DNA of 64,000 bases. It comes from Rhodobacteraceae bacterium NBU2976. GTDB lineage: Bacteria > Pseudomonadota > Alphaproteobacteria > Rhodobacterales > Rhodobacteraceae. This document shows, piece after piece, positions 17,728 through 28,051 of the stretch. The stretch is from assembly GCA_023630215.1 (NCBI GenBank), contig JALPRQ010000001.1, forward strand, positions 1,860,001 to 1,924,000. The letters are read 5' to 3'. The number at the start of each line of letters is the position of its first letter. The stretch's first letter is position 1. The position numbers were made by a program, and so were the translations under genes. A model generated the notes under the pieces. It was not told where the DNA came from. It did not search any database and worked only from the letters and a program-made list of their open reading frames with translations.

Positions 17728-19419
17728 ATGGCAGATGTAGCCGCAAACACCACGCATGACGAACATGCCCGTCCGGGATTCTTTACACGGTGGTTCCTGT
17801 CCACCAATCACAAAGATATTGGCATATTGTACCTGTTTGTTGCAGGCGCATTGGGACTGATTTCTGTCATGATGACAGTCTATATGCGCATGGAGCTGAT
17901 GAACCCCGGGGTTCAGTATATGTGCTTGGAAAACCTCGACGCGGGGGTTTTGTCTAACCTCACCGCCCGCGCAGCCGAAGACTGTACGCCAAACGGACAC
18001 CTGTGGAACGTCATGATCACCTATCATGGTGTATTGATGATGTTCTTCGTGGTTATTCCGGCCCTGTTCGGGGGATTTGGAAACTATTTCATGCCGTTGA
18101 TGATCGGCGCGCCGGACATGGCATTCCCGCGGATGAACAACCTGTCCTTCTGGATGTATGTCGCCGGTTCAAGCCTTGGTGTTGCTTCTCTGTTTGCGCC
18201 GGGCGGTAACAACCAGTTGGGGTCTGGTGTCGGCTGGGTGCTCTACGCGCCGCTCTCGACGAGCGAAGGTGGCATTTCGATGGATTTGGCAATCTTCGCG
18301 GTTCACGTTTCGGGGGCCTCGTCAATTCTGGGTGCGATCAACATGATCACCACCTTCCTGAACATGCGTGCACCGGGCATGACGCTTCACAAAACGCCGC
18401 TGTTCGCTTGGTCGATCTTGGTCACGGCCTTCTTGATCCTTTTGTCCCTGCCGGTCCTGGCAGGTGCGATCACGATGCTGTTGACGGACCGCAATTTTGG
18501 TACCTGTTTCTTTGATCCGTCTTGTGGCGGTGACCCGGTCCTTTACCAGCACCTCTTGTGGTTCTTTGGCCACCCCGAGGTGTATATGATCATCGTACCG
18601 GGCTTTGGTATCATCAGCCACGTCATCGCGACCTTCTCGCGCAAGCCAATCTTTGGTTATCTGCCGATGGTATATGCGATGATCGCAATTGGGGTTCTGG
18701 GCTTCGTTGTCTGGGCGCACCACATGTACACGGTTGGCATGTCCACCACACAGCAAAGCTACTTCATGCTGGCCACGATGGTTATCGCCGTGCCGACGGG
18801 CGTGAAAATCTTTAGCTGGATCGCAACCATGTGGGGCGGCTCGATCGAATTCAAAACCCCCATGCTCTGGGCGTTTGGCTTCCTGTTCCTGTTCACCGTT
18901 GGTGGTGTAACCGGCGTTGTGCTGTCACAAGCGCCGCTGGATCGCGCCTATCACGACACCTACTATGTTGTTGCGCACTTCCATTACGTGATGTCGCTGG
19001 GGGCTGTGTTCTGTATCTTTGCTGGTGTCTATTACTGGATCGGCAAAATGTCTGGCCGTCAGTATCCGGAATGGGCGGGTCAGCTGCACTTCTGGGCGAT
19101 GTTCATCGGGGCAAATATCACCTTCTTCCCGCAACATTTCTTGGGCATGCAGGGTATGCCGCGTCGCTATATCGACTATAACGAGGCATTTGCGACCTGG
19201 AATTATGTCTCGTCAATTGGGGCGTTCATCACCTTCGCATCCTTTGTGTTCTTCATTGGGGTGGTGTTCTACACCTTGAAGTTCGGCAAACGCGTGACGT
19301 CCAACAATTACTGGAACGAGTATGCCGACACGCTGGAATGGACCCTGCCCTGCCCGCCGCCCGAACATACGTTCGAAACGTTGCCGACACCGGATATGTG
19401 GGACAAGCATCATCATTGA
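17728..19419 (+). CDS. ctaD: Cytochrome c oxidase subunit I (aa3 type)
   Basis: The catalytic subunit of the aa3 terminal oxidase, 563 residues with twelve membrane helices. It holds heme a, heme a3 and CuB. Visible ligands: His in YHGVLMMFF (heme a), WFFGHPEVY with the His-Tyr crosslink, HHMYTVG (CuB) and HFHYVMS (heme a3 and a). The D-channel region NNLSFWMY is present. The ATG at 17728 has AGGAGAT just upstream; the frame extends to 17611 without support. It stands alone with its own terminator, as usual in Rhodobacteraceae where the other subunits are encoded elsewhere. Confidence 0.97.
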   Translation: MADVAANTTHDEHARPGFFTRWFLSTNHKDIGILYLFVAGALGLISVMMTVYMRMELMNPGVQYMCLENLDAGVLSNLTARAAEDCTPNGHLWNVMITYHGVLMMFFVVIPALFGGFGNYFMPLMIGAPDMAFPRMNNLSFWMYVAGSSLGVASLFAPGGNNQLGSGVGWVLYAPLSTSEGGISMDLAIFAVHVSGASSILGAINMITTFLNMRAPGMTLHKTPLFAWSILVTAFLILLSLPVLAGAITMLLTDRNFGTCFFDPSCGGDPVLYQHLLWFFGHPEVYMIIVPGFGIISHVIATFSRKPIFGYLPMVYAMIAIGVLGFVVWAHHMYTVGMSTTQQSYFMLATMVIAVPTGVKIFSWIATMWGGSIEFKTPMLWAFGFLFLFTVGGVTGVVLSQAPLDRAYHDTYYVVAHFHYVMSLGAVFCIFAGVYYWIGKMSGRQYPEWAGQLHFWAMFIGANITFFPQHFLGMQGMPRRYIDYNEAFATWNYVSSIGAFITFASFVFFIGVVFYTLKFGKRVTSNNYWNEYADTLEWTLPCPPPEHTFETLPTPDMWDKHHH

Positions 19420-19440
19420 TGTCGTCTGAAATCACTAAAA

Positions 19441-19467
19441 GGCCGGGGTTCGCTCCGGCCTTTTTTT
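19441..19467 (+). terminator. Rho-independent terminator after ctaD
   Basis: An 8-bp stem GGCCGGGG/CTCCGGCC with one G-U pair closes a TTCG tetraloop and is followed by seven T residues, 21 bases after the ctaD stop. Confidence 0.9.
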
Positions 19468-19518
19468 CTTGCGCAGCTTTCGGGTGGCCCTCCCGCCCCC
19501 GCCAGATAAATTAGCCCC

Positions 19519-20436
19519 ATGATTACACAAAAAGAAATGAGCACTCGCGCGTGGCTGGAACTGGTCTTCCTGGCCCTGATCTGGGGCGGCGTGTTTCTGG
19601 CAGTTGCAATAGCACTTCGCGAGATTCCAGTCTTTACCTTGGTTGCCATCCGGGTGACGGTCGCTGCGATCATCCTTTGGGCATATGTTTTGATGACTCG
19701 TCGCACCATCCCAGCGGGGCTAAAAGTCTGGGGGGCATTGCTGGTCATGGGTTGCCTCAACACCGCCATCCCCTTCACGCTTCTGACCTTTGGACAAACG
19801 CAGATCGAAAGTGGTCTAACTTCGATTTTCAATGCGTTCACAGCCGTCAGCGGCACCGTGGTAGCGGCGATTTTCCTAAAGGATGAACGCCTGACCCCCC
19901 GCAAGATCACCGGCGCGGTTTTTGGGGTGGCGGGCGTATCAATCACCGTTGGACTGGAGGCGCTGCGCGAGTTGGACCTGCGCTCCCTTGCGCAGCTGGC
20001 CTGTATCGGCGCGACATTGTCCTATGCTTTCGCCGGAGTTTGGGCGCGCAAAACACTGGTGGGGATCAGGCCGGATGTTGCCACCGCCGGAATGCTGTTG
20101 GGGGCAAGTGTTGTAATGATCCCGCTGGCCCTGATTGTCGAAGGCGTTCCACATCTGCGCCTGACCGCCCCAACATGGCTGGCATTGCTGTATTATATCC
20201 CGATTGCCACCGCCTTTGCCTATATTCTCTATTTTCGCATCGTCGCCATGGCTGGCTCGGCGAATACGTTGCTGGTGACATTGCTGGTTTCCCCCGTTGC
20301 TGTGGTGCTCGGGACTGTGTTTCTGGCGGAAATCCTGCCCATCCGCGCCTTCATCGGCTTTGGCCTGATCGCCATCGGCCTGATCATCATCGATGGGCGT
20401 GTCTGGCGGAGGATCAAACAGGGCTTTTCAAGCTAG
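19519..20436 (+). CDS. EamA/DMT-family transporter
   Basis: A 305-residue inner-membrane protein with ten predicted helices formed by two EamA repeats. The first begins LVFLALIWGGVFLAVAIALREIP and the second LAQLACIGATLSYAFAGVWAR (both quoted in part). Members export amino acids, metabolites or drugs, or import nucleotide sugars. No ribosome site is strong: the ATG at 19519 and the Met seven codons in are both possible. It is followed 45 bases later by the ATPase-metA-ppk2 operon. Substrate unknown. Confidence 0.87.
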   Translation: MITQKEMSTRAWLELVFLALIWGGVFLAVAIALREIPVFTLVAIRVTVAAIILWAYVLMTRRTIPAGLKVWGALLVMGCLNTAIPFTLLTFGQTQIESGLTSIFNAFTAVSGTVVAAIFLKDERLTPRKITGAVFGVAGVSITVGLEALRELDLRSLAQLACIGATLSYAFAGVWARKTLVGIRPDVATAGMLLGASVVMIPLALIVEGVPHLRLTAPTWLALLYYIPIATAFAYILYFRIVAMAGSANTLLVTLLVSPVAVVLGTVFLAEILPIRAFIGFGLIAIGLIIIDGRVWRRIKQGFSS

Positions 20437-20481
20437 GCTGGCTCGGCTATCCCTGTCCGAACTTACGGGAAGGGTTTTAAA

Positions 20482-21345
20482 ATGCTCTATGACTCTGCCA
20501 AAGACTGGATCGACGCACCGCATAAACGGATTGCGTTGTTTGGCATGTCGGGGCTTGGCAAAACCTACCTTTCAGAGATGCTGCGCGGCACGGGCGACTG
20601 GTTCCATTACTCGGTCGATTTCCGTATTGGCACGCGCTACATGGGCGAGCATATCGTCGATAATTTCAAACGCGAGGCGATGCGCAATCCGTTTCTGTCA
20701 AAATTGTTGAAGTCAGACTCGATTTATATCGCGTCGAACATCAGCTTTAACAATCTGGACCCGCTGTCCACATATCTCGGCAAGCCCGGAAATCCGGACA
20801 AGGGCGGCATTCCGTTTGAAGAATATATCAAGCGTCAACGCCAGCACCACGCGGCAGAGGTGGCGGCGACGTTGGACAGCGACCTGTTTGTGACCAAGGC
20901 GTTCGACATCTATGGCTATGATCATTTTGTTGCTGATACGTCCGGATCAATTTGCGAGATTGTCGAACCTGACGCCCCCAACGACCCGGTTCTGCTGGCC
21001 CTGACCGACGCGGTCCTGCCGGTCTGGATCCGGGGGGATCAATCCCACCGGGATGAACTGGTGAAGCGGTTCTCCAAAGCGCCGAAACCGATGTATTACC
21101 GCGAGGAATTTCTGCGCGCCAAATGGGCCGAATATCTGGCCAGCCACGACGTTGCCGAACGTGACGTCGACCCCGACGATTTTATCCTCTGGGGTTATCA
21201 GGAACTGTTGGACCATCGAATGCCTCTCTATCGTTCGATGGCCGAGAACTGGGGTGTGACCATCGACGCTGATGAGGTTCGTGACATTCGCGACGAACAG
21301 GACCTGACCCAGCTGATTGCCACTGCCATAGACCGGAAAACCTGA
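20482..21345 (+). CDS. P-loop ATPase of unknown role, coupled to metA
   Basis: A 287-residue protein with Walker A GMSGLGKT at residues 21-28 after a beta strand RIALF, the layout of small P-loop kinases and ATPases. A later region, [25 protein letters not shown] (quoted in part), looks like a Walker B segment ending in DTSGS. Similar proteins are annotated simply as ATPase in Rhodobacteraceae. Its TGA overlaps the metA ATG by one base (TGATG), and metA overlaps ppk2, so three proteins are translated from one message. The substrate cannot be named; nucleotide phosphorylation is possible. Confidence 0.7.
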   Translation: MLYDSAKDWIDAPHKRIALFGMSGLGKTYLSEMLRGTGDWFHYSVDFRIGTRYMGEHIVDNFKREAMRNPFLSKLLKSDSIYIASNISFNNLDPLSTYLGKPGNPDKGGIPFEEYIKRQRQHHAAEVAATLDSDLFVTKAFDIYGYDHFVADTSGSICEIVEPDAPNDPVLLALTDAVLPVWIRGDQSHRDELVKRFSKAPKPMYYREEFLRAKWAEYLASHDVAERDVDPDDFILWGYQELLDHRMPLYRSMAENWGVTIDADEVRDIRDEQDLTQLIATAIDRKT

Positions 21346-22274
21346 TGCCCATTCGAATTCCCGAAAACCTGCCCGCCAAAGACATCCTGCGCGCCGAGGG
21401 CGTGTCGGTCATGTCCGAGGAAACCGCCAACCGACAGGACGTCCGCCCGCTGGAAATCGCGCTGTTGAACCTGATGCCCAAGAAAATTCAGACCGAAACG
21501 CAATTCTCGCGTCTGATCGGCGCAACCCCGTTGCAGATCAATCTGACACTTGTGCGGATGACCGACCATGTGGCCAAGAATACCTCGGCCGAACATATGG
21601 AAAGTTTCTACCATTCCTTTCAGGACATCAAACATCGCAAGTTTGACGGCCTGATCATCACCGGTGCCCCGATCGAACATTTGCCGTTTGAAGAGGTAAC
21701 CTATTGGGACGAAATGACCGAAGTGATGGACTGGACCCAAACCAACGTCCTGTCGACCTTTGGTGTGTGTTGGGGTGGCATGGCGATGGCCTATCATTTC
21801 CACGGCATCCCCAAACATATGCTGGATCACAAAGCGTTCGGCTGTTTCCGGCACAAGGTGCTGACACCCGCCTCGCCTTACTTGCGCGGGTTTTCGGACG
21901 ATTTTGTTGTGCCGGTCAGCCGCTGGACGGAAATCCGCCGGGACGAGGCCGAGGCCGCCGGGCTGACCACCCTTCTGCAATCCGACGATGTCGGACCCTG
22001 CCTGATCGAAGATACCGATCACCGTGCGCTTTATGTGTTCAATCATTTTGAGTATGACAGCGGCACACTGAAGCAGGAATATGATCGCGACATTGAAAAT
22101 GGCACGCCGATCAATGTGCCGATGAATTACTATCCGGATGATGATCCCAGCCGACCGCCGGAAAACCGCTGGCGCAGCCATGCGCATCTGCTTTACGGCA
22201 ACTGGATCAACGAGATTTACCAGAACACACACATCGATCTGGACCGGATATTGGAGGGGGATTCCAAGCGATGA
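21345..22274 (+). CDS. metA: Homoserine O-acyltransferase (predicted acetyl-CoA specific)
   Basis: MetA acylates homoserine, the first step of methionine synthesis from homoserine. The 309-residue protein carries the catalytic Cys142 in FGVCWGGM and the His/Glu of the triad (His in VFNHFEY). At position 111 it has Glu ([12 protein letters not shown]) where E. coli has Gly. In this family Glu111 marks use of acetyl-CoA rather than succinyl-CoA, so the product should be O-acetylhomoserine. The start ATG overlaps the upstream stop by one base and its own stop overlaps ppk2. No SAM riboswitch was seen, as expected for an internal operon gene. Confidence 0.93.
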   Translation: MPIRIPENLPAKDILRAEGVSVMSEETANRQDVRPLEIALLNLMPKKIQTETQFSRLIGATPLQINLTLVRMTDHVAKNTSAEHMESFYHSFQDIKHRKFDGLIITGAPIEHLPFEEVTYWDEMTEVMDWTQTNVLSTFGVCWGGMAMAYHFHGIPKHMLDHKAFGCFRHKVLTPASPYLRGFSDDFVVPVSRWTEIRRDEAEAAGLTTLLQSDDVGPCLIEDTDHRALYVFNHFEYDSGTLKQEYDRDIENGTPINVPMNYYPDDDPSRPPENRWRSHAHLLYGNWINEIYQNTHIDLDRILEGDSKR

Positions 22275-23146
22275 AACCGTTTGATGGTGCCATCACACAT
22301 TTCTTTGAATCCAAAGCGCCAGAGGCAATACGCGCTGCGATTACGGGGCGCAAAAAGGGGCAGATCATCAACCCCGAATATCCCTATGACCACCAGATGA
22401 ACGGCAAGGAATACGAAGAAATCCTCTATGGTTTGCAGATCGAGTTGGTCAAAATGCAATCATGGCTTTCCGAAACTGGGGCACGCGTGGCCGTCATCTT
22501 CGAAGGACGTGATGCGGCCGGCAAGGGTGGCACGATCAAGCGCTTTCGCGAAAACCTGAACCCGCGCAGCGCCAAAGTCGTCGCCCTGTCCAAACCGACG
22601 GAAACCGAGCGTGGCCAATGGTATTTCCAACGCTACATCCAAAACCTGCCTAATGCGGGCGAAATCTCGTTTTTTGACCGCTCTTGGTATAATCGTGCGG
22701 TGGTAGAACCGGTTTTTGGCTTTTGCACCCCTGAACAGACCGAACATTTCTTCACCCAAGTGCCCGAGTTCGAACAAATGCTGGTCGATGACGGCATCCA
22801 ACTGGTCAAGATCTGGTTGACGGTTGGGCGGGCTGAACAGCTGCGCCGCTTCCTGGCGCGGGAATCCGACCCGCTGAAACAGTGGAAATTATCACCCATC
22901 GACGTCAAGGGCCTCAGCCTGTGGCAAGCCTATACGGATGCGATTACAACCATGTTCGAACGCACCCATACCGCGACGTCACCTTGGAATGTCATTCGCT
23001 CGGACGACAAGAAGCGTGCAAGGATCGCTGCGATCCGTCTCGTCCTGTCCCAATTGGACTATACCGGCAAAAACGCTAATATTGTTGCCCCGCCGGACAA
23101 CAATATTTGCGGCGATCCCGCGGCCATGGGATTCGAGCTTGACTGA
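22271..23146 (+). CDS. ppk2: Polyphosphate kinase 2
   Basis: PPK2 enzymes phosphorylate nucleoside diphosphates or monophosphates with polyphosphate. The 291 residues carry Walker [16 protein letters not shown] (79-87 core), Walker [11 protein letters not shown] and the lid region with Arg/Lys. Single-domain size and sequence suit class I (NDP-phosphorylating), but class cannot be settled by eye. ATGA overlap with metA shows translational coupling. ATPase, methionine synthesis and polyphosphate use in one operon is an unusual mixture. Confidence 0.93.
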   Translation: MKPFDGAITHFFESKAPEAIRAAITGRKKGQIINPEYPYDHQMNGKEYEEILYGLQIELVKMQSWLSETGARVAVIFEGRDAAGKGGTIKRFRENLNPRSAKVVALSKPTETERGQWYFQRYIQNLPNAGEISFFDRSWYNRAVVEPVFGFCTPEQTEHFFTQVPEFEQMLVDDGIQLVKIWLTVGRAEQLRRFLARESDPLKQWKLSPIDVKGLSLWQAYTDAITTMFERTHTATSPWNVIRSDDKKRARIAAIRLVLSQLDYTGKNANIVAPPDNNICGDPAAMGFELD

Positions 23147-23188
23147 CAATCGCTTGTTATGTGGACCTTGCATCGCTAGATTCAGAAC

Positions 23189-23815
23189 ATGAACGAGCAA
23201 CTGCGCGAGAAAAAATCCTATCATCACGGCAACCTGAAGGAAGCTTTGATCTCCGCGACGCTTGACCTGATTCAGGAAAAGGGTCCAACAGGCTTCACGA
23301 TGGCCGAGGCCGCGCGATCGGCCGGGGTCAGTGCGGCCGCGCCCTACCGGCATTTCAAAGGGCGCGAGGATCTGATCGAGGAAGTCGCGCTTCAGGGATA
23401 TGTTCTGTTCGCCGAGAAGATGGAAAGCGCCTATGCCCGCGGCAAGCCGACCCCACTCAAAGCGTTTGAGGCGGTTGGCCATGCGTATCTCGATTTTGCT
23501 CGCACCAATCCCGGTCACTATATCGCTATGTTCGAATCCGGGGTTTCCGTTTCCCGTAGCCCGGACCTCAATATGGTCGTCAACCGTGCGATGGCGGTGC
23601 TGACACAGGCGGCGGAAAAGCTGTTTGAACATCTTCCCCCCAACAAACGCCCCCCCGCAACGATGGTCTCTCATCATGTCTGGGCGATGTCGCACGGCGT
23701 GGTCGAACTGTTCATGCGCGGACAGCCCGGCGGACGTGCGCCCTTCTCGGCGGAAGAGCTGTTGGAATCCGGGATTGGGATCTATCTTCGGGGTCTTGGG
23801 ATCATTCCGAAATAA
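23189..23815 (+). CDS. TetR-family regulator with WHG-type C-terminal domain
   Basis: A 208-residue regulator. The N-terminal HTH includes GFTMAEAARSAGVSAAAPYRHFKGREDLIEEV (quoted in part, residues about 32-65). The C-terminal half has HHVWAMSHGVVELFMRG, the WHG-type ligand domain. It starts MNEQLREKKSYHHGNLKEAL, a common opening in this subgroup. It follows ppk2 by 42 bases but has no obvious target gene beside it. The ligand is unknown. Confidence 0.87.
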   Translation: MNEQLREKKSYHHGNLKEALISATLDLIQEKGPTGFTMAEAARSAGVSAAAPYRHFKGREDLIEEVALQGYVLFAEKMESAYARGKPTPLKAFEAVGHAYLDFARTNPGHYIAMFESGVSVSRSPDLNMVVNRAMAVLTQAAEKLFEHLPPNKRPPATMVSHHVWAMSHGVVELFMRGQPGGRAPFSAEELLESGIGIYLRGLGIIPK

Positions 23816-23908
23816 ATTTCAAAAAAATTTTTCATCTCCCTCTTGTCTTCAGAAATTCGCCTCCCAAATATGTTAATGTTAATAACATTCACATCAAGGG
23901 AACCAAAC

Positions 23909-24295
23909 ATGGACACGCCTGCACACTATCTTGAACAAGCTCGGGATTGGCTTGACGGGCACGGAAAGAAAGCGTGGATCGCCGCAATGATCCTGGGATT
24001 CATCTTCTTCTGGCCAGTCGGTCTTGTCCTTCTCTTCTATATGATCGGAACCAATCGCATGGGAAATTGCAGCATGAAAAACAAATGGAAACATCATCGC
24101 GGCTTCGAAGGCACCGGGAACACCGTATTTGACAAATACCGCGAGGAAACCCTGAAACGTCTCGAAGACGAACAGAACGCCTTCCGTTCCTTCTTGGATG
24201 ATCTGCGCAACGCCAAGGATCAGACCGAATTCGACAGCTTCATGGCCAAACGTCGCAACGATAACGGCAGCACGCCGGACGCACCGGCCTACTGA
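23909..24295 (+). CDS. DUF2852 family membrane-anchored protein
   Basis: A 128-residue protein with one or two close membrane helices (KAWIAAMILGFIFFWPVGLV and LLFYMIG). A charged C-terminal half follows, with a helical segment FDKYREETLKRLEDEQNAFRSF (in part). The WPVGL...MIGTNRM pattern is that of DUF2852, typical of alphaproteobacteria. The start at 23909 has CAAGGG 8 bases upstream. Function unknown. Confidence 0.75.
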   Translation: MDTPAHYLEQARDWLDGHGKKAWIAAMILGFIFFWPVGLVLLFYMIGTNRMGNCSMKNKWKHHRGFEGTGNTVFDKYREETLKRLEDEQNAFRSFLDDLRNAKDQTEFDSFMAKRRNDNGSTPDAPAY

Positions 24296-24302
24296 TGCAC
24301 CC

Positions 24303-24325
24303 TGCCCCCGTCACTGGCGGGGGCA
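24303..24325 (+). terminator. Possible hairpin terminator without a T-run
   Basis: TGCCCCCG/CGGGGGCA forms an 8-bp stem with a 7-base loop, 7 bases after the DUF2852 stop. No T-tract follows, so it may be a weak or factor-dependent terminator or an mRNA-protecting stem. Confidence 0.4.
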
Positions 24326-24346
24326 CATTCACATAGGGGGACATTG

Positions 24347-24802
24347 ATGTCATTCCACGCGACTTCACATTTGGGTTTACCCGATCCGGATCTGGATCGG
24401 CAGTTCTATGAAAACGTGCCATCGCGGCGGCTGTTTGCTTGGGTGATTGACGGTGTCATTACCCTCTCTGTCAGCATCTTGGTCAGTGTGTTCACGCTGG
24501 GCATCGGGTTCTGGTTCTTTCCGATTTTGTGGCTGGTGATTGGCTTGATATATCGGACCGTAACCATCGGCGCAGACTCGGCCACCTGGGGCATGAGCAT
24601 GGTCGGGATTGAATTTCGTGACCGCAATGGCCGTCGCTTTACGTCGGGACTGGGCCTGCTTCATACGGTTCTGTTCACGATTGCCAGCGGCACGTTCCTG
24701 GTTCAGTTCGTCAGCATTATCTTGATCCTGACCACACGATACCAACAAAGCCTGCCCGATATGCTGTTGGGCACCACGGCAATTAACCGACCAATCGATT
24801 AA
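24347..24802 (+). CDS. RDD-domain membrane protein
   Basis: A 151-residue protein with three or four hydrophobic helices and the RDD-type pattern: RRLFAWVIDGVITL at the first helix and WGMSMVGIEFRDRNGRR before the later helices. The start at 24347 has GGGGGA 7 bases upstream; the TTG one codon earlier is not needed. RDD proteins are small inner-membrane proteins, some involved in ion or metabolite transport. The role here is unknown. A perfect inverted repeat follows the stop. Confidence 0.75.
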   Translation: MSFHATSHLGLPDPDLDRQFYENVPSRRLFAWVIDGVITLSVSILVSVFTLGIGFWFFPILWLVIGLIYRTVTIGADSATWGMSMVGIEFRDRNGRRFTSGLGLLHTVLFTIASGTFLVQFVSIILILTTRYQQSLPDMLLGTTAINRPID

Positions 24803-24822
24803 AACTTGATCGATCGAATAGC

Positions 24823-24854
24823 ACCTTGCTAGAGCAGAAAAATTCTAGCAAGGT
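24823..24854 (+). promoter_or_regulatory. Perfect 11-bp inverted repeat covering the Shine-Dalgarno of the next gene
   Basis: Left arm ACCTTGCTAGA (24823-24833), 10-base A-rich loop, right arm TCTAGCAAGGT (24844-24854). The right arm contains AAGG, the only good ribosome site for the ATG at 24861. If transcribed, the hairpin would hide it. It may also end RDD transcription, though only TTATTTC follows. Confidence 0.6.
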
Positions 24855-24860
24855 TATTTC

Positions 24861-25685
24861 ATGCGCCATACACTTCCAAAAGCACCACAGTTTTATGTGA
24901 CCGCCCCTCAGCCTTGCCCCTATCTGGACGGCAAGGTTGAACGGAAACTGTTTACGGCACTGTTTGGTGACGATGCCAAAACCCTGAATGACAGCCTGTC
25001 ACAGCAGGGGTTCCGCCGATCGCAAAATGTCTTGTATCGCCCGACATGTGCAGGCTGTGCCGCGTGCATGTCCGCGCGTATTCGGATCGCGGATTTCACG
25101 CCGTCTCGCTCGCAACGCAAGATTTTGAACCGCAACAAGGACCTGCGCCGCAGCATCAAAACCCCCTGGGCAACCGAGGAACATTTCGACCTGTTCCAAA
25201 GCTATCTGGGGTCGCGTCACGCGGACGGCGGTATGGCTGGGATGGATATCTTTGAGTTCGCTGCCATGATCGAGGAAACACCGGTTCACAGCCGCATTAT
25301 CGAATATCACAACACAACGCTTGACGCCGAAAACAGTTTGATCGGCGCGTGTCTGACAGACATTCTCGATGACGGGCTATCACTGGTTTATTCTTTTTTT
25401 AACCCGGATCAGGATCGCCGCAGTTTGGGAAGCCATATCATCCTTGACCATATTCAAATGGCGCACGATGCGGGGCTTCCCTATGTCTATCTGGGCTTCT
25501 GGGTGCCCGGCAGCCGGAAGATGGACTATAAGGCGCGTTTCCAGCCGCTGGAATTGTACCGCGCCGGAACATGGGTCGATTTTGACACACAACGGCAATC
25601 CAACACCGACTTCCATCCGTTGGACACAGACCCTGTTGTCGAACAGGTCGCGGCCATTCACCTGCCCGACCTGTCCAAGCTTTAA
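24861..25685 (+). CDS. bpt: Leucyl/arginyl-tRNA-protein transferase (Ate/Bpt family)
   Basis: It conjugates an amino acid from aminoacyl-tRNA to N-terminal acidic residues, creating a ClpS/ClpAP N-degron. In most proteobacteria the Bpt type adds leucine to Asp or Glu. The 274 residues include the cysteine cluster [28 protein letters not shown] and [21 protein letters not shown]. Length is normal. The ribosome site lies inside the right arm of a hairpin, so translation may be controlled. Its stop overlaps that of the convergent dctM by three bases. Confidence 0.92.
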   Translation: MRHTLPKAPQFYVTAPQPCPYLDGKVERKLFTALFGDDAKTLNDSLSQQGFRRSQNVLYRPTCAGCAACMSARIRIADFTPSRSQRKILNRNKDLRRSIKTPWATEEHFDLFQSYLGSRHADGGMAGMDIFEFAAMIEETPVHSRIIEYHNTTLDAENSLIGACLTDILDDGLSLVYSFFNPDQDRRSLGSHIILDHIQMAHDAGLPYVYLGFWVPGSRKMDYKARFQPLELYRAGTWVDFDTQRQSNTDFHPLDTDPVVEQVAAIHLPDLSKL

Positions 25686-28048
25686 TGACCCGGCAATAGC
25701 GACGGAACAATCGTTACGACACCCGGGAACAGGAACAGCAACAGCAGTCCGACAACCTGAATGATCACGAACGGGATCACGCCGCGGTAGATATGGCCGG
25801 TCGTCACACTGGGTGGGGCAACCCCGCGCAGATAGAACAGCGCAAATCCAAAGGGTGGCGTCAAGAAGCTGGTCTGCAAGTTCACGGCAATCATGATCGT
25901 CACCCAGCTGGGATCCAGCGAGCCGCCATAAATTACCGGACCGACAATCGGAATAACGATGTAGATGATCTCCAGAAAGTCCAGCACAAAGCCCAGAATG
26001 AACAGCACAACCATGACAATCAGGAAGGCGGTGATCTCATTGTCGAACGAGCGCAGGAAGTTCTGGATATATGCCTCCCCCCCAAACGAGATGATCACAA
26101 GGTTCAGCATTTGCGAACCGATCAGGATAGCAAAGACCATCGACGTCACTTTTGCGGTTTCGCGCACAACCGGGGACAACACGGAACGCCGCCACAGAAC
26201 CCAGCAGGCATACAAAAGGCCACCAACCGCGATATGGTAAAAGAACAGTGCCGCAATGATCGCAACCCAGTTTTGGAACCCGACATTTTCGATACCGGCA
26301 CGCAGATCAAAATTGATGCCAATCAGAAGCATGATCACCATGGCAAAGGCGGATGTCAGAATTACGCGTCCTGTTCCCTCCTCGTCGCGCAATTTGCGAT
26401 AGGCGGCCAGCATGATTGCCCCCCCTGCGCCCAATGCCGCGGCGGGCGTCGGGTTGGTAATCCCCCCCAGAATCGACCCCAGCACCGCGACAATCAGAAC
26501 CAACGGTGGGAAGACCACCCGCAAAACCTCGGAATGGCTTAGATTTCGGATCGCCCCGCGCATCCCCCACAGGATCAGCGCGAACGGCACGGCATGCACC
26601 ACAAATCGCATCCCGGGCGAGGTCAATGGATCAACCAACAACACATCCAACAGAAGCGACAGCGCGATCCCCGCCACACCGATCAATATCGTCGATCGGT
26701 TCGCTCCCGGCTCGACCCCAACGGCCAGCGCAAAGGTCAACGCGGCCATCGTCAATAGAACCAGCAACCCTGTCGAAACAGGTGCAGCGTCGGCGACGCG
26801 CGCGGCGACCAGGGTTTCAATTTCTTCGGCAGAGCGTTGCCGCTCTTCTTGCGTGGTCGTCCCGCCGGCCGCTTCAATCTGTTGACGGATGGCCACCGAT
26901 TCATCCCATGCTTCCTGGCCATGAAGTTCTATCATGGACGCTTGGCACTGTTCCGAAACATTGGTGCGCAAGCCCGGTGCAAATTCCAGCTCGGCCATGG
27001 ACGACACTGTCACATCCTGCGATCCGGCAAATTGAAATCCAACCGACGCAATTGCCATCGCAATGATCCCCGCCGGCACCGCCAGAAACCATGTCAGCTT
27101 GTGTGCCCGGGTCGAAAACGGTCCCCGGCTTCCGGCCAACGATTTGATCGGCGGGGCTTTGTGGGGATTTAACAGCGCATAAACAAATGCATAAATGCCA
27201 TAGAGAACAGCCAGCAAGATGCCCGGCAAAATTGCCGCTTGGAACAAGGTGCCCACGGACAAGACCGCCGCCTCACCCAGATAGGTCAACGCATCCGTAC
27301 ATCCGGCAAGCTTCGCGCGCGCTTCCTGCGCCGCGGAATACAAATCACCCGTCAGCGTGCCCAGCAAGACGATCACAATTGACGGCGGAATAATCTGCCC
27401 CAGCGTACCCGACGCTGCGATCACACCGGTCGCCAGTTCGGGCGAATAATTGTTGCGCAACATTGTGGGCAATGTCAGCAACCCCATCGTCACCACGGTT
27501 GCGCCCACAATCCCGGTCGAAGCTGCCAGAAACGCCCCCACCACCACCACGGATACCGCCAGACCACCCGGCAACGGACCGAACACGCGGCCCATTGTGG
27601 TCAGCAGGTCCTCGGCGATGCGCGACCGCTCAAGCGTGATCCCCATCAGCACAAACATAGCCACCGCCAGCAGCGTCTCGATCGACTGCCCGGCAATGAC
27701 ACGTTCGTTCATTCGGTTGGCAATAAAGGAAATATTGCGATCCAGCGCCTGAACCCAGCCCCCCTCCAACAAGGGATGCAAGACCGTTGGAAGGTCGGGG
27801 TATCGGAATCGCGAAATACTTTCCGCAATCACCCCGGAATTCACCAAGTCCTGATAGGCTGCGGACGAAGTATCAATGGTTTCTTTCAGCACCCACCCGG
27901 CGCTGTCCAGCAACGCCACGATCCCAAATGACAGAACCGCAGCACCACCAATTGCAAAGGCGACCGGGAAACCGGACATAATGGCCCCAAACAGGCACAA
28001 AAATACGATGATCAGGCTAAGCTCGACGCCATCAAGACCAAACAACAT
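25682..28048 (-). CDS. TRAP transporter large permease, extended DctM subunit
   Basis: A 788-residue inner-membrane protein of the DctM type, which carries the sodium-driven transport path. DctM motifs appear in the N-terminal part ([21 protein letters not shown], in part, and [14 protein letters not shown]) and in the C-terminal part ([31 protein letters not shown]). Between roughly residues 300 and 500 is a large insert absent from ordinary DctM proteins of about 430 residues. It has a soluble Glu-rich stretch flanked by extra helices. The small subunit lies 3 bases upstream. The adjoining binding protein suggests 2-oxoacids or lactate. Confidence 0.88.
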   Translation of the reverse strand: MLFGLDGVELSLIIVFLCLFGAIMSGFPVAFAIGGAAVLSFGIVALLDSAGWVLKETIDTSSAAYQDLVNSGVIAESISRFRYPDLPTVLHPLLEGGWVQALDRNISFIANRMNERVIAGQSIETLLAVAMFVLMGITLERSRIAEDLLTTMGRVFGPLPGGLAVSVVVVGAFLAASTGIVGATVVTMGLLTLPTMLRNNYSPELATGVIAASGTLGQIIPPSIVIVLLGTLTGDLYSAAQEARAKLAGCTDALTYLGEAAVLSVGTLFQAAILPGILLAVLYGIYAFVYALLNPHKAPPIKSLAGSRGPFSTRAHKLTWFLAVPAGIIAMAIASVGFQFAGSQDVTVSSMAELEFAPGLRTNVSEQCQASMIELHGQEAWDESVAIRQQIEAAGGTTTQEERQRSAEEIETLVAARVADAAPVSTGLLVLLTMAALTFALAVGVEPGANRSTILIGVAGIALSLLLDVLLVDPLTSPGMRFVVHAVPFALILWGMRGAIRNLSHSEVLRVVFPPLVLIVAVLGSILGGITNPTPAAALGAGGAIMLAAYRKLRDEEGTGRVILTSAFAMVIMLLIGINFDLRAGIENVGFQNWVAIIAALFFYHIAVGGLLYACWVLWRRSVLSPVVRETAKVTSMVFAILIGSQMLNLVIISFGGEAYIQNFLRSFDNEITAFLIVMVVLFILGFVLDFLEIIYIVIPIVGPVIYGGSLDPSWVTIMIAVNLQTSFLTPPFGFALFYLRGVAPPSVTTGHIYRGVIPFVIIQVVGLLLLFLFPGVVTIVPSLLPGH

Positions 28049-28051
28049 GGC

